This document shows positions 42,861-51,253 of a DNA stretch of 64,000 nt, in pieces. The stretch's first letter is position 1. Every line of letters begins with the position of its first letter. Under the pieces are notes generated by a model. That model was not told the origin of the DNA. It did no database searches and was given only the letters and a program-made list of their open reading frames with translations. This DNA comes from Blautia_A aquisgranensis (GTDB lineage: Bacteria; Bacillota; Clostridia; Lachnospirales; Lachnospiraceae): assembly GCF_040096615.1 (NCBI RefSeq), contig NZ_JBBMEJ010000015.1:1-64000 (forward strand), given 5' to 3'. The position numbers and the translations under genes are program-made.

Positions 42861-42880
42861 AATTTACCTCTTAAATCCGG

Positions 42881-45406
42881 TTAAAATCCCTGTTCTGTAC
42901 GGCGGATGATGTCATCCTGCAGAGAACGGGAAAGAGTTGTAAACAATGCACTGTAACCTGCAACACGTACGACCAGATGTTTATATTTCTCCGGATGTTT
43001 CTGTGCATCCAGAAGTGTCTCTCTGTCGACAACGTTAAACTGCATGTGCATACCCTTCTGATCGAAGTATCCACGGATCAGTGCCACGAATTTCTCCAGG
43101 CCTTCTCTTCCGGCAAGTGCTGACGGATGGAATTTCTGGTTGAACAGTGTACCGTTAGATACGATGAAATGATCCAGACGGGATACAGAAGTAGCTGCCG
43201 CTGTCGGTCCCTTCACATCCTTGCCTGCTGATGGAGAAACGCCATCTGCAACCGGTGTATGTGCATAACGTCCATCCGGTGTGGCACCTGTCTGTCCGCC
43301 AAGAGGAACATTGGCTGATACCGGATAAAGTCCTGCTTGGTAATGGCCGCCTCTCGGGTTCATATATTTCTGGATCGGTCTTGTATAGGTATAAGCCACA
43401 TCTCTTGCAAAATAATCCACATCCGGAATATCGTTACCAAATTTCGGAACCTCGTCGATCATCTTGTGGATTTCTTCGAATCTTGCTTTCTTCTCCGGAG
43501 ATGGCTCTGTTCCCATAGCTGCTGTCATAACAGCTTTAGCCATGTCTGCATTTACGCTGATGCCATTCTCCTGAAGCTTCTGCATTACAATGGTAGTGAT
43601 ATCGGCTGCTGACTGTGCATCAATACCTTTACCATAGTTCCATGCCAGAGCTTCCTTCAGCTCTTCCATGGTCATCTTCTTCTCTTCGTATACGAGCTGG
43701 CGGATCGCATACAGGGAGTCAGCCATGTTAGCGATACCAAATCCCTGAGGGCCTGTAAAGTTGTATACAGCTCCGCCTTCCTGAACAGATTTGCCACGTT
43801 TCAGGCAGTCATCCACCATACAGGAAAGGTAAGGAAGCGGACATCTCTCAGCATGGGCCACATCAATGGCATTATCTGCATTTACAAGAAGTGAGATGCA
43901 GTATTCCATCTGTTTCTTATAAGCATCGTAAAACTCATCGAATGTCTTCATCTCTGTAACATCACCAGTCTGGATACCGACCTGAACGCCTTTATCCATA
44001 CCGTTGGAGAAAACAAGCTCCAGCGGGCGGCACATGTTAAAGAATGCTGCGTCATGCCATCCGTCTGTCTTACCGGCTTTCTGCGGCTCAACACATCCGA
44101 TGATATTGTACTCTCTGGCATCAGCAAGAGTCAGACCTCTGCTCTGCAGTGCCGGAATGATAACCTCATCGTTATAGTAAGCCGGAAGTCCGATTCCTGT
44201 TCTGGTAAGCTCGGCTGCCTTGATCAGGAATTCATGAGGAGATCCGTTCCATACCCTTACAGAAAGTGACGGTGCCGGAAGATGTACATGCATGGATGCC
44301 TGGATACACATAAAGGAGAGATCATTGGTCACATCCTCGCCATCCTTATTCTGTCCGCCTGCGATCAGGTTCTGGAATAAGCTGTAGCCGGCAAAGCCTT
44401 CTGCGGATGCAGCATCACGGCATTTATTCAGGTCATTTAATTTAACCCAGATACAGTCCATAAGCTCCTGAGCAAACTCTCTGGTAAGATTACCTGCCTC
44501 CATATCACTCTTATAATATGGATACATATACTGGTCAAAACGTCCCGGTGAAATAGAATGTCCGCTGCTCTCCATCTGAATCAGCTGCTGTACAAACCAG
44601 AAGGACTGGCATGCCTCATAGAAGTTACGGGCGCCCTTCTCCGGTACACGTGTACAGTTGGATGCGATCTGAAGAAGCTCCTGTTTTCTGGTCGGATCCT
44701 GAGTCTCATATGCCATCTTCTCTGCAAGCTCCGCATAGCGGTGTGCATAATCGATAACAGCCTGACAGCTTAAGATCACTGCATTGAGGAAGCGTGATTT
44801 CTTCGCATAATCTCCATCTCCCACATTGCACTCATCCAGTTCCTTCTGCGCCTTGGCAATGATTCCCTCATAACCGATAGCCAGAACCTCTTCATATTTG
44901 ACTGTTACATGGCCAACGCCATTGTAGAAATAGTTTCCCGGTGTAAAAATATTGTGATCGATCGCACGGATCGCTTCCGGTGCCATATAGGAAGTTGCAA
45001 GTTCACTTGTAGTCTTACCCTTCCAGTATTTATGTACCTCGCGAAGCTCTGCCTTGGTCTCCTCCGCAATATAAAATGGATCTGCTGTTCGTGTAGCTAC
45101 TGTATCCAGCTCATCCTCCAGCCACTGGAAAGAATATTCCGGGAATGTCTGACATCCTCTCGGTGCGATAGTACTACTTCCGACGATCAGCTCCTCATCA
45201 CGGATGATGATCGGAATATTACGCAGAATATGAGCAAAAGCTTTCGCCCTTCTCGTAATGATCGGCTCATCTTCAGTTTCTTTGTAAGACTCTGTGACAA
45301 GTTTCGCTCTGGCAGATTCGATCACCGGCATCTTCGCATAAAGATTATCAACAAGATGCGTGATCCTGTCTGTTTTCGGGATATCTGCTATATGAAATTT
45401 CTCCAT
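42881..45406 (-). CDS. B12-independent glycyl-radical propanediol dehydratase
   Basis: Dehydrates 1,2-propanediol to propionaldehyde through a protein radical. The 841-residue enzyme has the catalytic GCVEP motif (C438, E440) and the radical loop VRVAGYSA with Gly817 near the C-terminus. Both positions match, as I recall, the Roseburia inulinivorans diol dehydratase. The N-terminus starts directly in the PFL fold, so no encapsulation extension is visible. It is the first gene of the cluster behind a strong promoter. Glycerol dehydratase activity is an alternative, but the aldolase and fucose genes favour propanediol. Confidence 0.94.
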   Translation of the reverse strand: MEKFHIADIPKTDRITHLVDNLYAKMPVIESARAKLVTESYKETEDEPIITRRAKAFAHILRNIPIIIRDEELIVGSSTIAPRGCQTFPEYSFQWLEDELDTVATRTADPFYIAEETKAELREVHKYWKGKTTSELATSYMAPEAIRAIDHNIFTPGNYFYNGVGHVTVKYEEVLAIGYEGIIAKAQKELDECNVGDGDYAKKSRFLNAVILSCQAVIDYAHRYAELAEKMAYETQDPTRKQELLQIASNCTRVPEKGARNFYEACQSFWFVQQLIQMESSGHSISPGRFDQYMYPYYKSDMEAGNLTREFAQELMDCIWVKLNDLNKCRDAASAEGFAGYSLFQNLIAGGQNKDGEDVTNDLSFMCIQASMHVHLPAPSLSVRVWNGSPHEFLIKAAELTRTGIGLPAYYNDEVIIPALQSRGLTLADAREYNIIGCVEPQKAGKTDGWHDAAFFNMCRPLELVFSNGMDKGVQVGIQTGDVTEMKTFDEFYDAYKKQMEYCISLLVNADNAIDVAHAERCPLPYLSCMVDDCLKRGKSVQEGGAVYNFTGPQGFGIANMADSLYAIRQLVYEEKKMTMEELKEALAWNYGKGIDAQSAADITTIVMQKLQENGISVNADMAKAVMTAAMGTEPSPEKKARFEEIHKMIDEVPKFGNDIPDVDYFARDVAYTYTRPIQKYMNPRGGHYQAGLYPVSANVPLGGQTGATPDGRYAHTPVADGVSPSAGKDVKGPTAAATSVSRLDHFIVSNGTLFNQKFHPSALAGREGLEKFVALIRGYFDQKGMHMQFNVVDRETLLDAQKHPEKYKHLVVRVAGYSALFTTLSRSLQDDIIRRTEQGF

Positions 45407-45500
45407 GATTCTCCTTTCTCACAACCGGCTGTTTCTGGTGATCTGTCTGCCTCCACGCTTCCAGAACCGCTCCTGTCCGGCTATGTGCTCATGTACTTTC

Positions 45501-45529
45501 ATTATACCTTACCCCCACTTTGATGTCAA
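45501..45529 (-). promoter_or_regulatory. Main promoter of the microcompartment operon
   Basis: Minus-strand -35 TTGACA (45529-45524), 17-base spacer, -10 TATAAT (45506-45501). About 90 bases of leader follow with a TTCTGG/CCAGAA stem (45433-45466). Tandem TTTTTGTGG/TTTTTGTAG repeats (45556-45573) lie just upstream of the -35 and may be regulator sites. The remaining bases to 45727 hold nothing else recognisable. Confidence 0.8.
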
Positions 45530-45727
45530 CGAAATCCAACATGTATTCCTTGCCGTTTTTGTGGTTTTTGTAGGTTGAATTCTGTGAGTTTTATTTGTTT
45601 TTCGTGTAATTGAGATTTTTTCTATTGACTTTATTTTTCCACTCTGCCATACTTGTTTTATCAGAATTCATTAGAAAACATATCCGTTCCCAATACAGGA
45701 AACGAACTGTAAAAGAGGTGTATTTTT

Positions 45728-46465
45728 ATGTATCTTTCCGATATGCACACCCATTCCATTGCCAGCGGACATGGCACGGAATGCACGATCACCAACATGG
45801 CGCGGGCTGCCGCAAAAAAAGGGCTCCGTCTTCTTGGCATCACGGATCACGGTCCCGGAACGCTGGCTGCCGGAACTTCTTCTTATTTCCGCAGTCTCAC
45901 CTACTCTCCGAAGGAGCATTTCGGAGTTGAGCTTCTCTACGGGATCGAGCTGAACATTCTTGACCGGAATGGCACCGTAGATCTGAATCAGGAATTATTA
46001 GGTAAACTTGACTATGCAATCGCCAGCATGCACAGCTGGAACTACCGCTGTGGTACCCGTAACGAGAACACTGAAGCTTTTATCAATGTAATGAAAAATC
46101 CCTGTGTCAAGATCCTGGGACATAGTGATAATACTCATTATCCTGTTAATTATGATATCCTTGCCAGAGCCGCAAAAGCAACCGGCACGATCTTTGAGAT
46201 CAACGAAGCATCCCTGGCGCCTTACGGATATCGCGGGGATACCAGAGAAAACTGTTTCGAGATCCTGCGCTGCTGCCGCAAATATGATCTCCCGCTGCTT
46301 CTTTCCAGTGACAGCCACGGGCCGGAACACATCGGCGACTTTACATATGCTGCTGATTTTGTTCATCAGGCCATGTTTCCGGAGCGTCTGATCCTGAACA
46401 ATCAACTTCCACGGCTGAAGGTATTTTTGCAGACGCATGAAGATTCTGTTCTTTCACAATTGTAA
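45728..46465 (+). CDS. PHP-domain phosphatase, YcdX/histidinol-phosphatase-like
   Basis: A 245-residue metal-dependent phosphoesterase. PHP motifs: DMHTHSIASGHG (metal ligands), GITDHGPG, GIELNI, GHSDNTHYPV and SSDSHGPEHIG. The length and order match the YcdX group better than true histidinol phosphatase. Substrate unknown. It is transcribed alone and divergently from the microcompartment operon. Confidence 0.87.
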   Translation: MYLSDMHTHSIASGHGTECTITNMARAAAKKGLRLLGITDHGPGTLAAGTSSYFRSLTYSPKEHFGVELLYGIELNILDRNGTVDLNQELLGKLDYAIASMHSWNYRCGTRNENTEAFINVMKNPCVKILGHSDNTHYPVNYDILARAAKATGTIFEINEASLAPYGYRGDTRENCFEILRCCRKYDLPLLLSSDSHGPEHIGDFTYAADFVHQAMFPERLILNNQLPRLKVFLQTHEDSVLSQL

Positions 46466-46518
46466 ATCTCTGCAAAAAATTTCAGCAGCTTCCTGTACTG
46501 ATTTTCCAATAGTCCTGT

Positions 46519-46559
46519 GAGAGCCAGGCTGACATTTTTTTGTCAGTACCGGCTCTTTT
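46519..46559 (+). terminator. Terminator of the PHP gene
   Basis: GAGCC...CTGACA pairs with TGTCAG...GGCTC followed by TTTT, 55 bases after the stop. Confidence 0.75.
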
Positions 46560-46600
46560 CATTTGATGCTGCAGCATATTTCGTATTCTTTAACGCATCA

Positions 46601-46642
46601 AAAAAGCCAGGTCGACATTTTTCCTCGTCAACACTGGCTTTT
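46601..46642. terminator. Terminator of the Cys-rich protein gene
   Basis: AAAAAGCCAGG / CACTGGCTTTT hairpin with A- and T-runs on both sides; on the minus strand it follows the Cys-rich gene. It resembles the PHP terminator (GCCAGG, GACA, GTCA words), so the pair may derive from duplication. Confidence 0.75.
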
Positions 46643-46671
46643 ATATACCCACTTCTTATATTTATCATACC

Positions 46672-46986
46672 TTAATACGGTTTCTTCACATTCTCTTCCG
46701 TATTCTCTCTCTGCTTACGCACAAGATCTGCAAGTTCTTTATACTTACCTGTAATATATCCGTAATTTTCTCTTCTGTGTGGAAGCTTACATCTGGAGCA
46801 GTCCTTGATGCCGCTGTCCAGGAACCGGAAATTACCGCCGCATTTATCTCCCAGCGCATATAACGGGCAATAGCAGAACAGGCAGTTAAAATTGTCCGGG
46901 TCTGCTCCCGTATGGCATGGAAAATACTCACATTTCTTATGACTGTAATAAGAAAATTCCTTGCCCTCCCAATATGGTTTTGCCAT
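46672..46986 (-). CDS. Cysteine-rich small domain protein under cobalamin riboswitch control
   Basis: A 104-residue protein with eight cysteines spaced as in the cysteine-rich small domain family (KKCEYFPCH, NCLFCYCPLYAL, KCGG, DCSRCKLPH), probably binding a metal or iron-sulfur cluster. Function unknown; members often lie beside cobalamin-synthesis genes. The ATG at 46986 follows GGGAGGAGG by eight bases, favouring it over a GTG two codons earlier. A cobalamin riboswitch upstream supports a role in corrinoid or cobalt handling. Confidence 0.85.
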   Translation of the reverse strand: MAKPYWEGKEFSYYSHKKCEYFPCHTGADPDNFNCLFCYCPLYALGDKCGGNFRFLDSGIKDCSRCKLPHRRENYGYITGKYKELADLVRKQRENTEENVKKPY

Positions 46987-47011
46987 GACCACAACCTCCT
47001 CCCAAGGTTAT

Positions 47012-47087
47012 GCACTCATGATTTTTCCCATAAAAAAAGAGGTAGCGATGCCACCCCGGGGTAGAAATATAATCCGTTCATGAGTGC
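47012..47087 (-). terminator. Second leader terminator nested in a 10-bp inverted repeat
   Basis: On the minus strand GGTGGC-ATC-GCTACC is followed by TCTTTTTTT (47055-47032). A perfect inverted repeat GCACTCATGA (47087-47078) / TCATGAGTGC (47021-47012) flanks it and ends eight bases before the ribosome binding site. Confidence 0.7.
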
Positions 47088-47166
47088 GCGGAGGGAACGA
47101 ATGTATCCGGAGTAGTATCGCCTGCCATTTAATCATGTATAATTCATATGAACAGGCGCATTCCAT

Positions 47167-47199
47167 AAAAAAATGCCTACTCTCGTAAAAAAGTAGACA
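47167..47199 (-). terminator. First leader terminator (riboswitch expression platform)
   Basis: Minus strand: TGTCTAC pairs with GTAGGCA around a T/A-rich loop, then seven T. It lies about 65 bases downstream of the cobalamin aptamer, where a terminator-type expression platform is expected. Confidence 0.8.
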
Positions 47200-47264
47200 A
47201 CGTTCCAGGGGTGCGGAGTCCCTGAAATGGTTGTTACACTTTACACGGAAGTTTAACCTCGCCA

Positions 47265-47425
47265 TAACAAGCAGGTTTCCTGGCTCCGGGATCATCGCTC
47301 CTCTCTCCTTCTCATACTTACGTACAATGGATTCTGAGATTCGCTCCTCCGTTACAGTGACCGGATCGCTCAGGTTTCTCACCTGATTCCCTTTTCTGCT
47401 GGTCTCTGATAATTATCAGATAACT
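47265..47425 (-). ncRNA. Cobalamin riboswitch
   Basis: The minus strand contains the conserved blocks of the B12 element in order: AAAAGGGAATCAGGTGAGAA, then CCGGTCACTGTAACGG, and finally GAGCCAGGAAACCTGC (47286-47271). It controls the Cys-rich gene through the terminators below it, and B12 should turn expression off. Confidence 0.93.
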
Positions 47426-47476
47426 GTCAGACACCCTCAGCACTTGCTATGTTCAATATGGAATTATACTGACATT

Positions 47477-47505
47477 ATAATAACACCATGTTAATTCTGT
47501 GTCAA
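47477..47505 (-). promoter_or_regulatory. Promoter of the riboswitch transcript
   Basis: Minus-strand -35 TTGACA (47505-47500), 17-base spacer, -10 TATTAT (47482-47477), about 50 bases upstream of the aptamer. The bases from 47506 to 47553 show nothing else. Confidence 0.7.
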
Positions 47506-47553
47506 TACCATTTGCTTATTTTTTTGAAGTTTTTCAACAATATATAAAATCAC

Positions 47554-47596
47554 GCAAAAACAGCCCGATGAATTGCTTTGGCTTTTCACCGGGCTG
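47554..47596 (-). terminator. Terminator of the NlpC/P60 gene
   Basis: Minus strand: CAGCCCGG...CGGGCTG hairpin followed by TTTTT, 45 bases after the stop. Confidence 0.85.
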
Positions 47597-47640
47597 CTGT
47601 ATTTCTTAATTCAGGCTGATATTTATCTGTCTCTTTTTTC

Positions 47641-49107
47641 TTATACGAGACGTCTTACAGATACGATTGTTCTGTATGTAGCGTCATTGCTGACCTTGAT
47701 ACCATCCTGGGAATTGGAAGCATGAACAATCTGACCGTCACCCATATAGATAGCAACATGTCCGCCGTAGCAGATCAGATCTCCTGGCTGTGCATCTGCG
47801 TAAGATACCTCTGTACCTGCATTCTGCTGCTCATACGATGTTCTCGGAAGGCTTACGCCAAAGTTCGCATATACGCTCTGCACAAAACCGGAGCAGTCTG
47901 CACCGTTGGTAAGGCTTGTTCCGCCCCATACATACGGATTACCTACAAACTGTGTTGCATAATCTACAACAGATGAACCGGATCCGCTGCTGTAGGAAGA
48001 AGAGCTTTCGCTGTCAGAAGAAGTATCTTCTGAATTATCCTCTGACGCATCTGCTGCTGTTTCTCCGCCTTCATCGTAATCAGCATTGTCTTCTGCTGTA
48101 TCTGTATTATCACCATCAGTATTACCGGACTCATCTGTTATCACATTGCCATCCTCATCATACTGAACATCTTCATTTTCCCCGGCATCCGTATCTTCAT
48201 CTGTGTTCTCGATCACATTGCCGTCCTCATCGTACTGAACATCTTCGCTCGCATCTGCTTCATTCTGCTGCGCCTCAGCCTCTGCCTGACGTCTTGCTTC
48301 TTCCTCAGCCTCTGCCTGTGCTCTTGCAGCCGCTTCAGCTTCTGCCTGACGTCTCGCTTCCTCCTCAGCAGCAATACGCTCTGCCTCTAATCTCTGAAGC
48401 TCTGCTGTCTGCTCTGCAAGAAGATTCGCATAATCAGTAGCCTGCTGCTGTGCATAAGCGATCTCATTATCATAATCTGCAGATGTTGCACGTTTCTCAT
48501 CCAGCTGTGCCTGAAGATTCTGGGACTCTGCCTCATATTCCTGCTTCATTCCCTCGAGTTCAGCCTTCTCCTGTGTATACTGTGCTTCCAGGCTGGCTAC
48601 CTGCTCGATTGTGTTGGAATATTTCTCAAGGCTCTTTCTGTCCTGCTCATATGTCTTCTGTGTATACTCAGCTCTCGTAAGAAGCTCAGACAGATTCTCG
48701 GCATTGAGCATCATCTGAAACCACGCATCATCTCCACCTTTCTCATAAAGGTACTGAATACGTTTCTTCATCGCCCCATACTGCTTCTCCTTAGCATTCT
48801 TCGCTTTCTCAAGGTTAGTCTGTGTAGATGCAATGTCGGCTTCTTTATTGGAGATATCTCCTTCCAGCGTCTGAATCGAAACCATCACGTTTACAAGATT
48901 CGCGTCTAGAGTTGAAATTTCGCCTTCAATCTGCGATTTCTGTGCAGAAAGCTCATCCAGTCTGGAATATGTTGCATTCAACTGCTCGTTGGTTGCATCC
49001 ATCTCCTGCTGAAGTGCTGCTTCATCTTCTCTTGTTGCGCTTACGCTGACTACCTGTGCTCCGCTGATGATGAGCGCCAGTGTCAAACATAATATTCTTT
49101 TCTTCAT
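47641..49107 (-). CDS. Secreted NlpC/P60 peptidoglycan endopeptidase with coiled coil
   Basis: A 488-residue exported hydrolase that probably cuts the peptide stems of peptidoglycan. A signal peptide (MKKRILCLTLALIISGAQVVSVSA) is followed by a long coiled coil (about 28-270) like that of CwlO/PcsB-type enzymes, ending in Ala/Glu/Arg-rich repeats. An acidic linker follows, with two copies of EDVQYDEDGNVI, and then the NlpC/P60 domain from about 375: catalytic Cys in GADCSGFVQS and His in GGHVAIYMGDG. Such enzymes usually need FtsEX for activation. Confidence 0.93.
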   Translation of the reverse strand: MKKRILCLTLALIISGAQVVSVSATREDEAALQQEMDATNEQLNATYSRLDELSAQKSQIEGEISTLDANLVNVMVSIQTLEGDISNKEADIASTQTNLEKAKNAKEKQYGAMKKRIQYLYEKGGDDAWFQMMLNAENLSELLTRAEYTQKTYEQDRKSLEKYSNTIEQVASLEAQYTQEKAELEGMKQEYEAESQNLQAQLDEKRATSADYDNEIAYAQQQATDYANLLAEQTAELQRLEAERIAAEEEARRQAEAEAAARAQAEAEEEARRQAEAEAQQNEADASEDVQYDEDGNVIENTDEDTDAGENEDVQYDEDGNVITDESGNTDGDNTDTAEDNADYDEGGETAADASEDNSEDTSSDSESSSSYSSGSGSSVVDYATQFVGNPYVWGGTSLTNGADCSGFVQSVYANFGVSLPRTSYEQQNAGTEVSYADAQPGDLICYGGHVAIYMGDGQIVHASNSQDGIKVSNDATYRTIVSVRRLV

Positions 49108-49254
49108 GACTGTTCACCCTCGCAATCTGATTCTGAATTCTGATTATATGGCGGATATTCCTGATCCGCTCTACTACCTATTCATGTCTGCTGTTATTTC
49201 ATCTGTCAGCAGTTCATGTAATATTTCTGAAATATCTTGTTTCAATCTTTGTAT

Positions 49255-49283
49255 ATATTAACACAGTGTTATTTGGATTGCAA
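49255..49283 (-). promoter_or_regulatory. Promoter of the NlpC/P60 gene
   Basis: Minus-strand -35 TTGCAA (49283-49278), 17-base spacer, -10 TAATAT (49260-49255). It implies a 5' untranslated region of about 140 bases, in which I see no known riboswitch. Confidence 0.6.
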
Positions 49284-49339
49284 GGATTTTCTATTATTTA
49301 GTTTAAAATTTTGTAACATTTATTAATGTTTTCGACATT

Positions 49340-49382
49340 AAAAATGGAAAAATCCTGTTTCTCAAGGATTTTCCCATTTTGT
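49340..49382 (-). terminator. Terminator of the repeat-bearing wall hydrolase gene
   Basis: AAAATGGAAAAATCCT pairs with AGGATTTTCCCATTTT around an 8-base loop, flanked by A/T runs. Confidence 0.85.
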
Positions 49383-49424
49383 TTGTTACATATTTTTTTC
49401 ATTTTTTCACAAGATCTGTACAGA

Positions 49425-50921
49425 TCAGAACAGATCTGCAAGAATCTGATTCGCAGTTTTATTCAGATATCCGTCCGGATCAGAAAGTGTGTTTCTGTTC
49501 CATCTGAAATATGCTCCGTTACGAATGTAATTGCCGCTTGACTCATGATAATCATATTTAGCTGCGCCCGGATACTTGGCCATGTAAAGTTCTGCAAGTT
49601 TGATTGCCTGGCTTCCATAGGTTCCATTTGGTGTCGGTGTACCGGAAATCTGAACACCTGCATTCGGTGTACAATGCAGAATTACAACACTCTTATCTGC
49701 ACACTGTCCGAGAACCATCCATGTATGACCATCATTATATCCGATATCTCCAGGATAAAGCTTATATCCTGAGCTTGCAAGCGATGCCTGGGAAACAATA
49801 GTTCCCAATCCCTTTCCTGTGTACAGCGATCCGATATCTCCTGAAACTGTTGTGTACATTACTCCACCGGATTTGTTCTGCATAATCTGATAAACAGACC
49901 AGCCTACATATCCGGAACAGTCAAGACCTTTCTGCTCTGTACTCTCGCTGAGATCCATATAATATCTGTAATTATAGGAACTGGAATTGCTGTTATACCA
50001 TTCTTTCCATCTGGAACTTACACCCTTTCGGGTCGCATCAGACCAGTTATGTCCGCCACCCCATACATACAAGGTCTGTCCCACAGGCTTCAGCGCATTA
50101 GCCAGGAAATTTTTGATCGTCTTTGTTCCTGTGGAAGTCGCCGTACCCGGGTTATTATTCACCTGAAGAATTCCACTGCTGCTGAATGTATACTGTTTTC
50201 CGCCAATCGTCTTCGTACCTGTCGCCATCACACCGGTAGAAGTATCAAAATAATATTTATGTCCTTTGGCTTCATTCTCCACCCAGCCGGTGGCCATATA
50301 TCCGCTTCCTTTGTAAAAATAATATGTATTGCTGCCAATTTTTTTGAAGCCTTTATACATCGCACCTGTGCTCGGATCAAAATAACGTTTCTGTGACTTG
50401 GAATTTGTTGCCCAACCGGTAGCCATAAAACACTTACTTGTGAAATATCTGGTCACCTGCTTGGAATCTGTAAGAAATTTACTCTTGGCCGCAATACCGG
50501 AACCATTGTAAAAATAATATTTCTTCTTACTGATTGTAGCCCACTTGGTCGTCATATAACCGGTACTTTTGTTAAAATAACGGGTATTCTTCTTGCTGTC
50601 AGTAATCCATCCGGTAGCCATATAACCTTTCGCCCCGTTGGCATTATAGAAATAACGTTTGCCCTTACTATCCTTTACCCAGCCCTTTACCTGTACTCCT
50701 GTGGACGCATTAAAGTAATACTTCTTGCCATTGAGAGTAAGCCAGCCTTTTACTTTCTTACCGCTCTTGTAATAATAGGACTTGCCATTCTCTATCTTGA
50801 AACCGTTCTTAGTCGCTGCCTGTACTTCTGTAGTTGTTGTGTGTACAGTCGCGCCCGCTGCAAAAAGCATCAAGATCAAAAAAAGTCCCCAAAGTTTCCA
50901 ATTTCTGCTTAATTTTCGCAT
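49425..50921 (-). CDS. Secreted wall-binding-repeat protein with NlpC/P60-type catalytic domain
   Basis: A 498-residue exported protein. A signal peptide (LWGLFLILMLFAAGATVHTTTTEVQA) is followed by about ten choline-binding-like repeats of roughly 20 residues (GWLTLNGKKYYFN, GWVKDSKGKRYFYN and so on), residues 38-255, then a papain-like domain with catalytic Cys in GLDCSGYVGW, His in NDGHTWMVLG and a polar residue in ILHCTP. It probably binds the wall or teichoic acids and cleaves peptidoglycan peptides. The layout, repeats before catalytic domain, resembles clostridial autolysins. Confidence 0.9.
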   Translation of the reverse strand: MRKLSRNWKLWGLFLILMLFAAGATVHTTTTEVQAATKNGFKIENGKSYYYKSGKKVKGWLTLNGKKYYFNASTGVQVKGWVKDSKGKRYFYNANGAKGYMATGWITDSKKNTRYFNKSTGYMTTKWATISKKKYYFYNGSGIAAKSKFLTDSKQVTRYFTSKCFMATGWATNSKSQKRYFDPSTGAMYKGFKKIGSNTYYFYKGSGYMATGWVENEAKGHKYYFDTSTGVMATGTKTIGGKQYTFSSSGILQVNNNPGTATSTGTKTIKNFLANALKPVGQTLYVWGGGHNWSDATRKGVSSRWKEWYNSNSSSYNYRYYMDLSESTEQKGLDCSGYVGWSVYQIMQNKSGGVMYTTVSGDIGSLYTGKGLGTIVSQASLASSGYKLYPGDIGYNDGHTWMVLGQCADKSVVILHCTPNAGVQISGTPTPNGTYGSQAIKLAELYMAKYPGAAKYDYHESSGNYIRNGAYFRWNRNTLSDPDGYLNKTANQILADLF

Positions 50922-51039
50922 ACATACCTTCCTTTGATAGATAATTGATATTTACTATTTCTGAAGTCCGGCTGATCGTTCGCTTCTGCCAACCTCTCGG
51001 TCAGCATTCATTACAAATTTGTTACAAATTTACGTCCAT

Positions 51040-51068
51040 ATTATATAACATTCTTTACGTTCCGTCAA
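51040..51068 (-). promoter_or_regulatory. Promoter of the wall-binding-repeat gene
   Basis: Minus-strand -35 TTGACG (51068-51063), 17-base spacer, -10 TATAAT (51045-51040). A tandem TTACAAATTTG repeat (51011-51031) lies in the leader just downstream. Confidence 0.7.
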
Positions 51069-51158
51069 CTCTTTCCGCTTTTTTTCCAGTTTCCACATAA
51101 CTATAACCAGGGGTACTGTTCATTTTGTGACCAGTGCCACGCTCCGTGATATACAGAA

Positions 51159-51203
51159 ATATCCCCGGAACATCCAAGCGATTTACAGATATTCCGGGGA
51201 TAT
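51159..51203 (-). terminator. Hairpin downstream of ddh
   Basis: ATATCCCCGGAA pairs perfectly with TTCCGGGGATAT around a 21-base loop, 50 bases after the ddh stop. The T-tract is poor, so it may be a weak terminator. Confidence 0.65.
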
Positions 51204-51253
51204 GATCATTAATGCATTTGTATCAGCATTTACAATGGTTTCGCTTCTGCCTC

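Noticed and set aside
47012..47140. Possible T-box riboswitch, because GGGGTGGCATCGC resembles the T-box core
   Set aside because: No specifier stem or AG-bulge is visible, and the element itself forms the terminator; the downstream gene is not an amino-acid or synthetase gene.
47008..47382. A 124-codon minus-strand reading frame across the leader of the Cys-rich gene
   Set aside because: It covers the cobalamin aptamer and both terminators, has no domain and no ribosome binding site.
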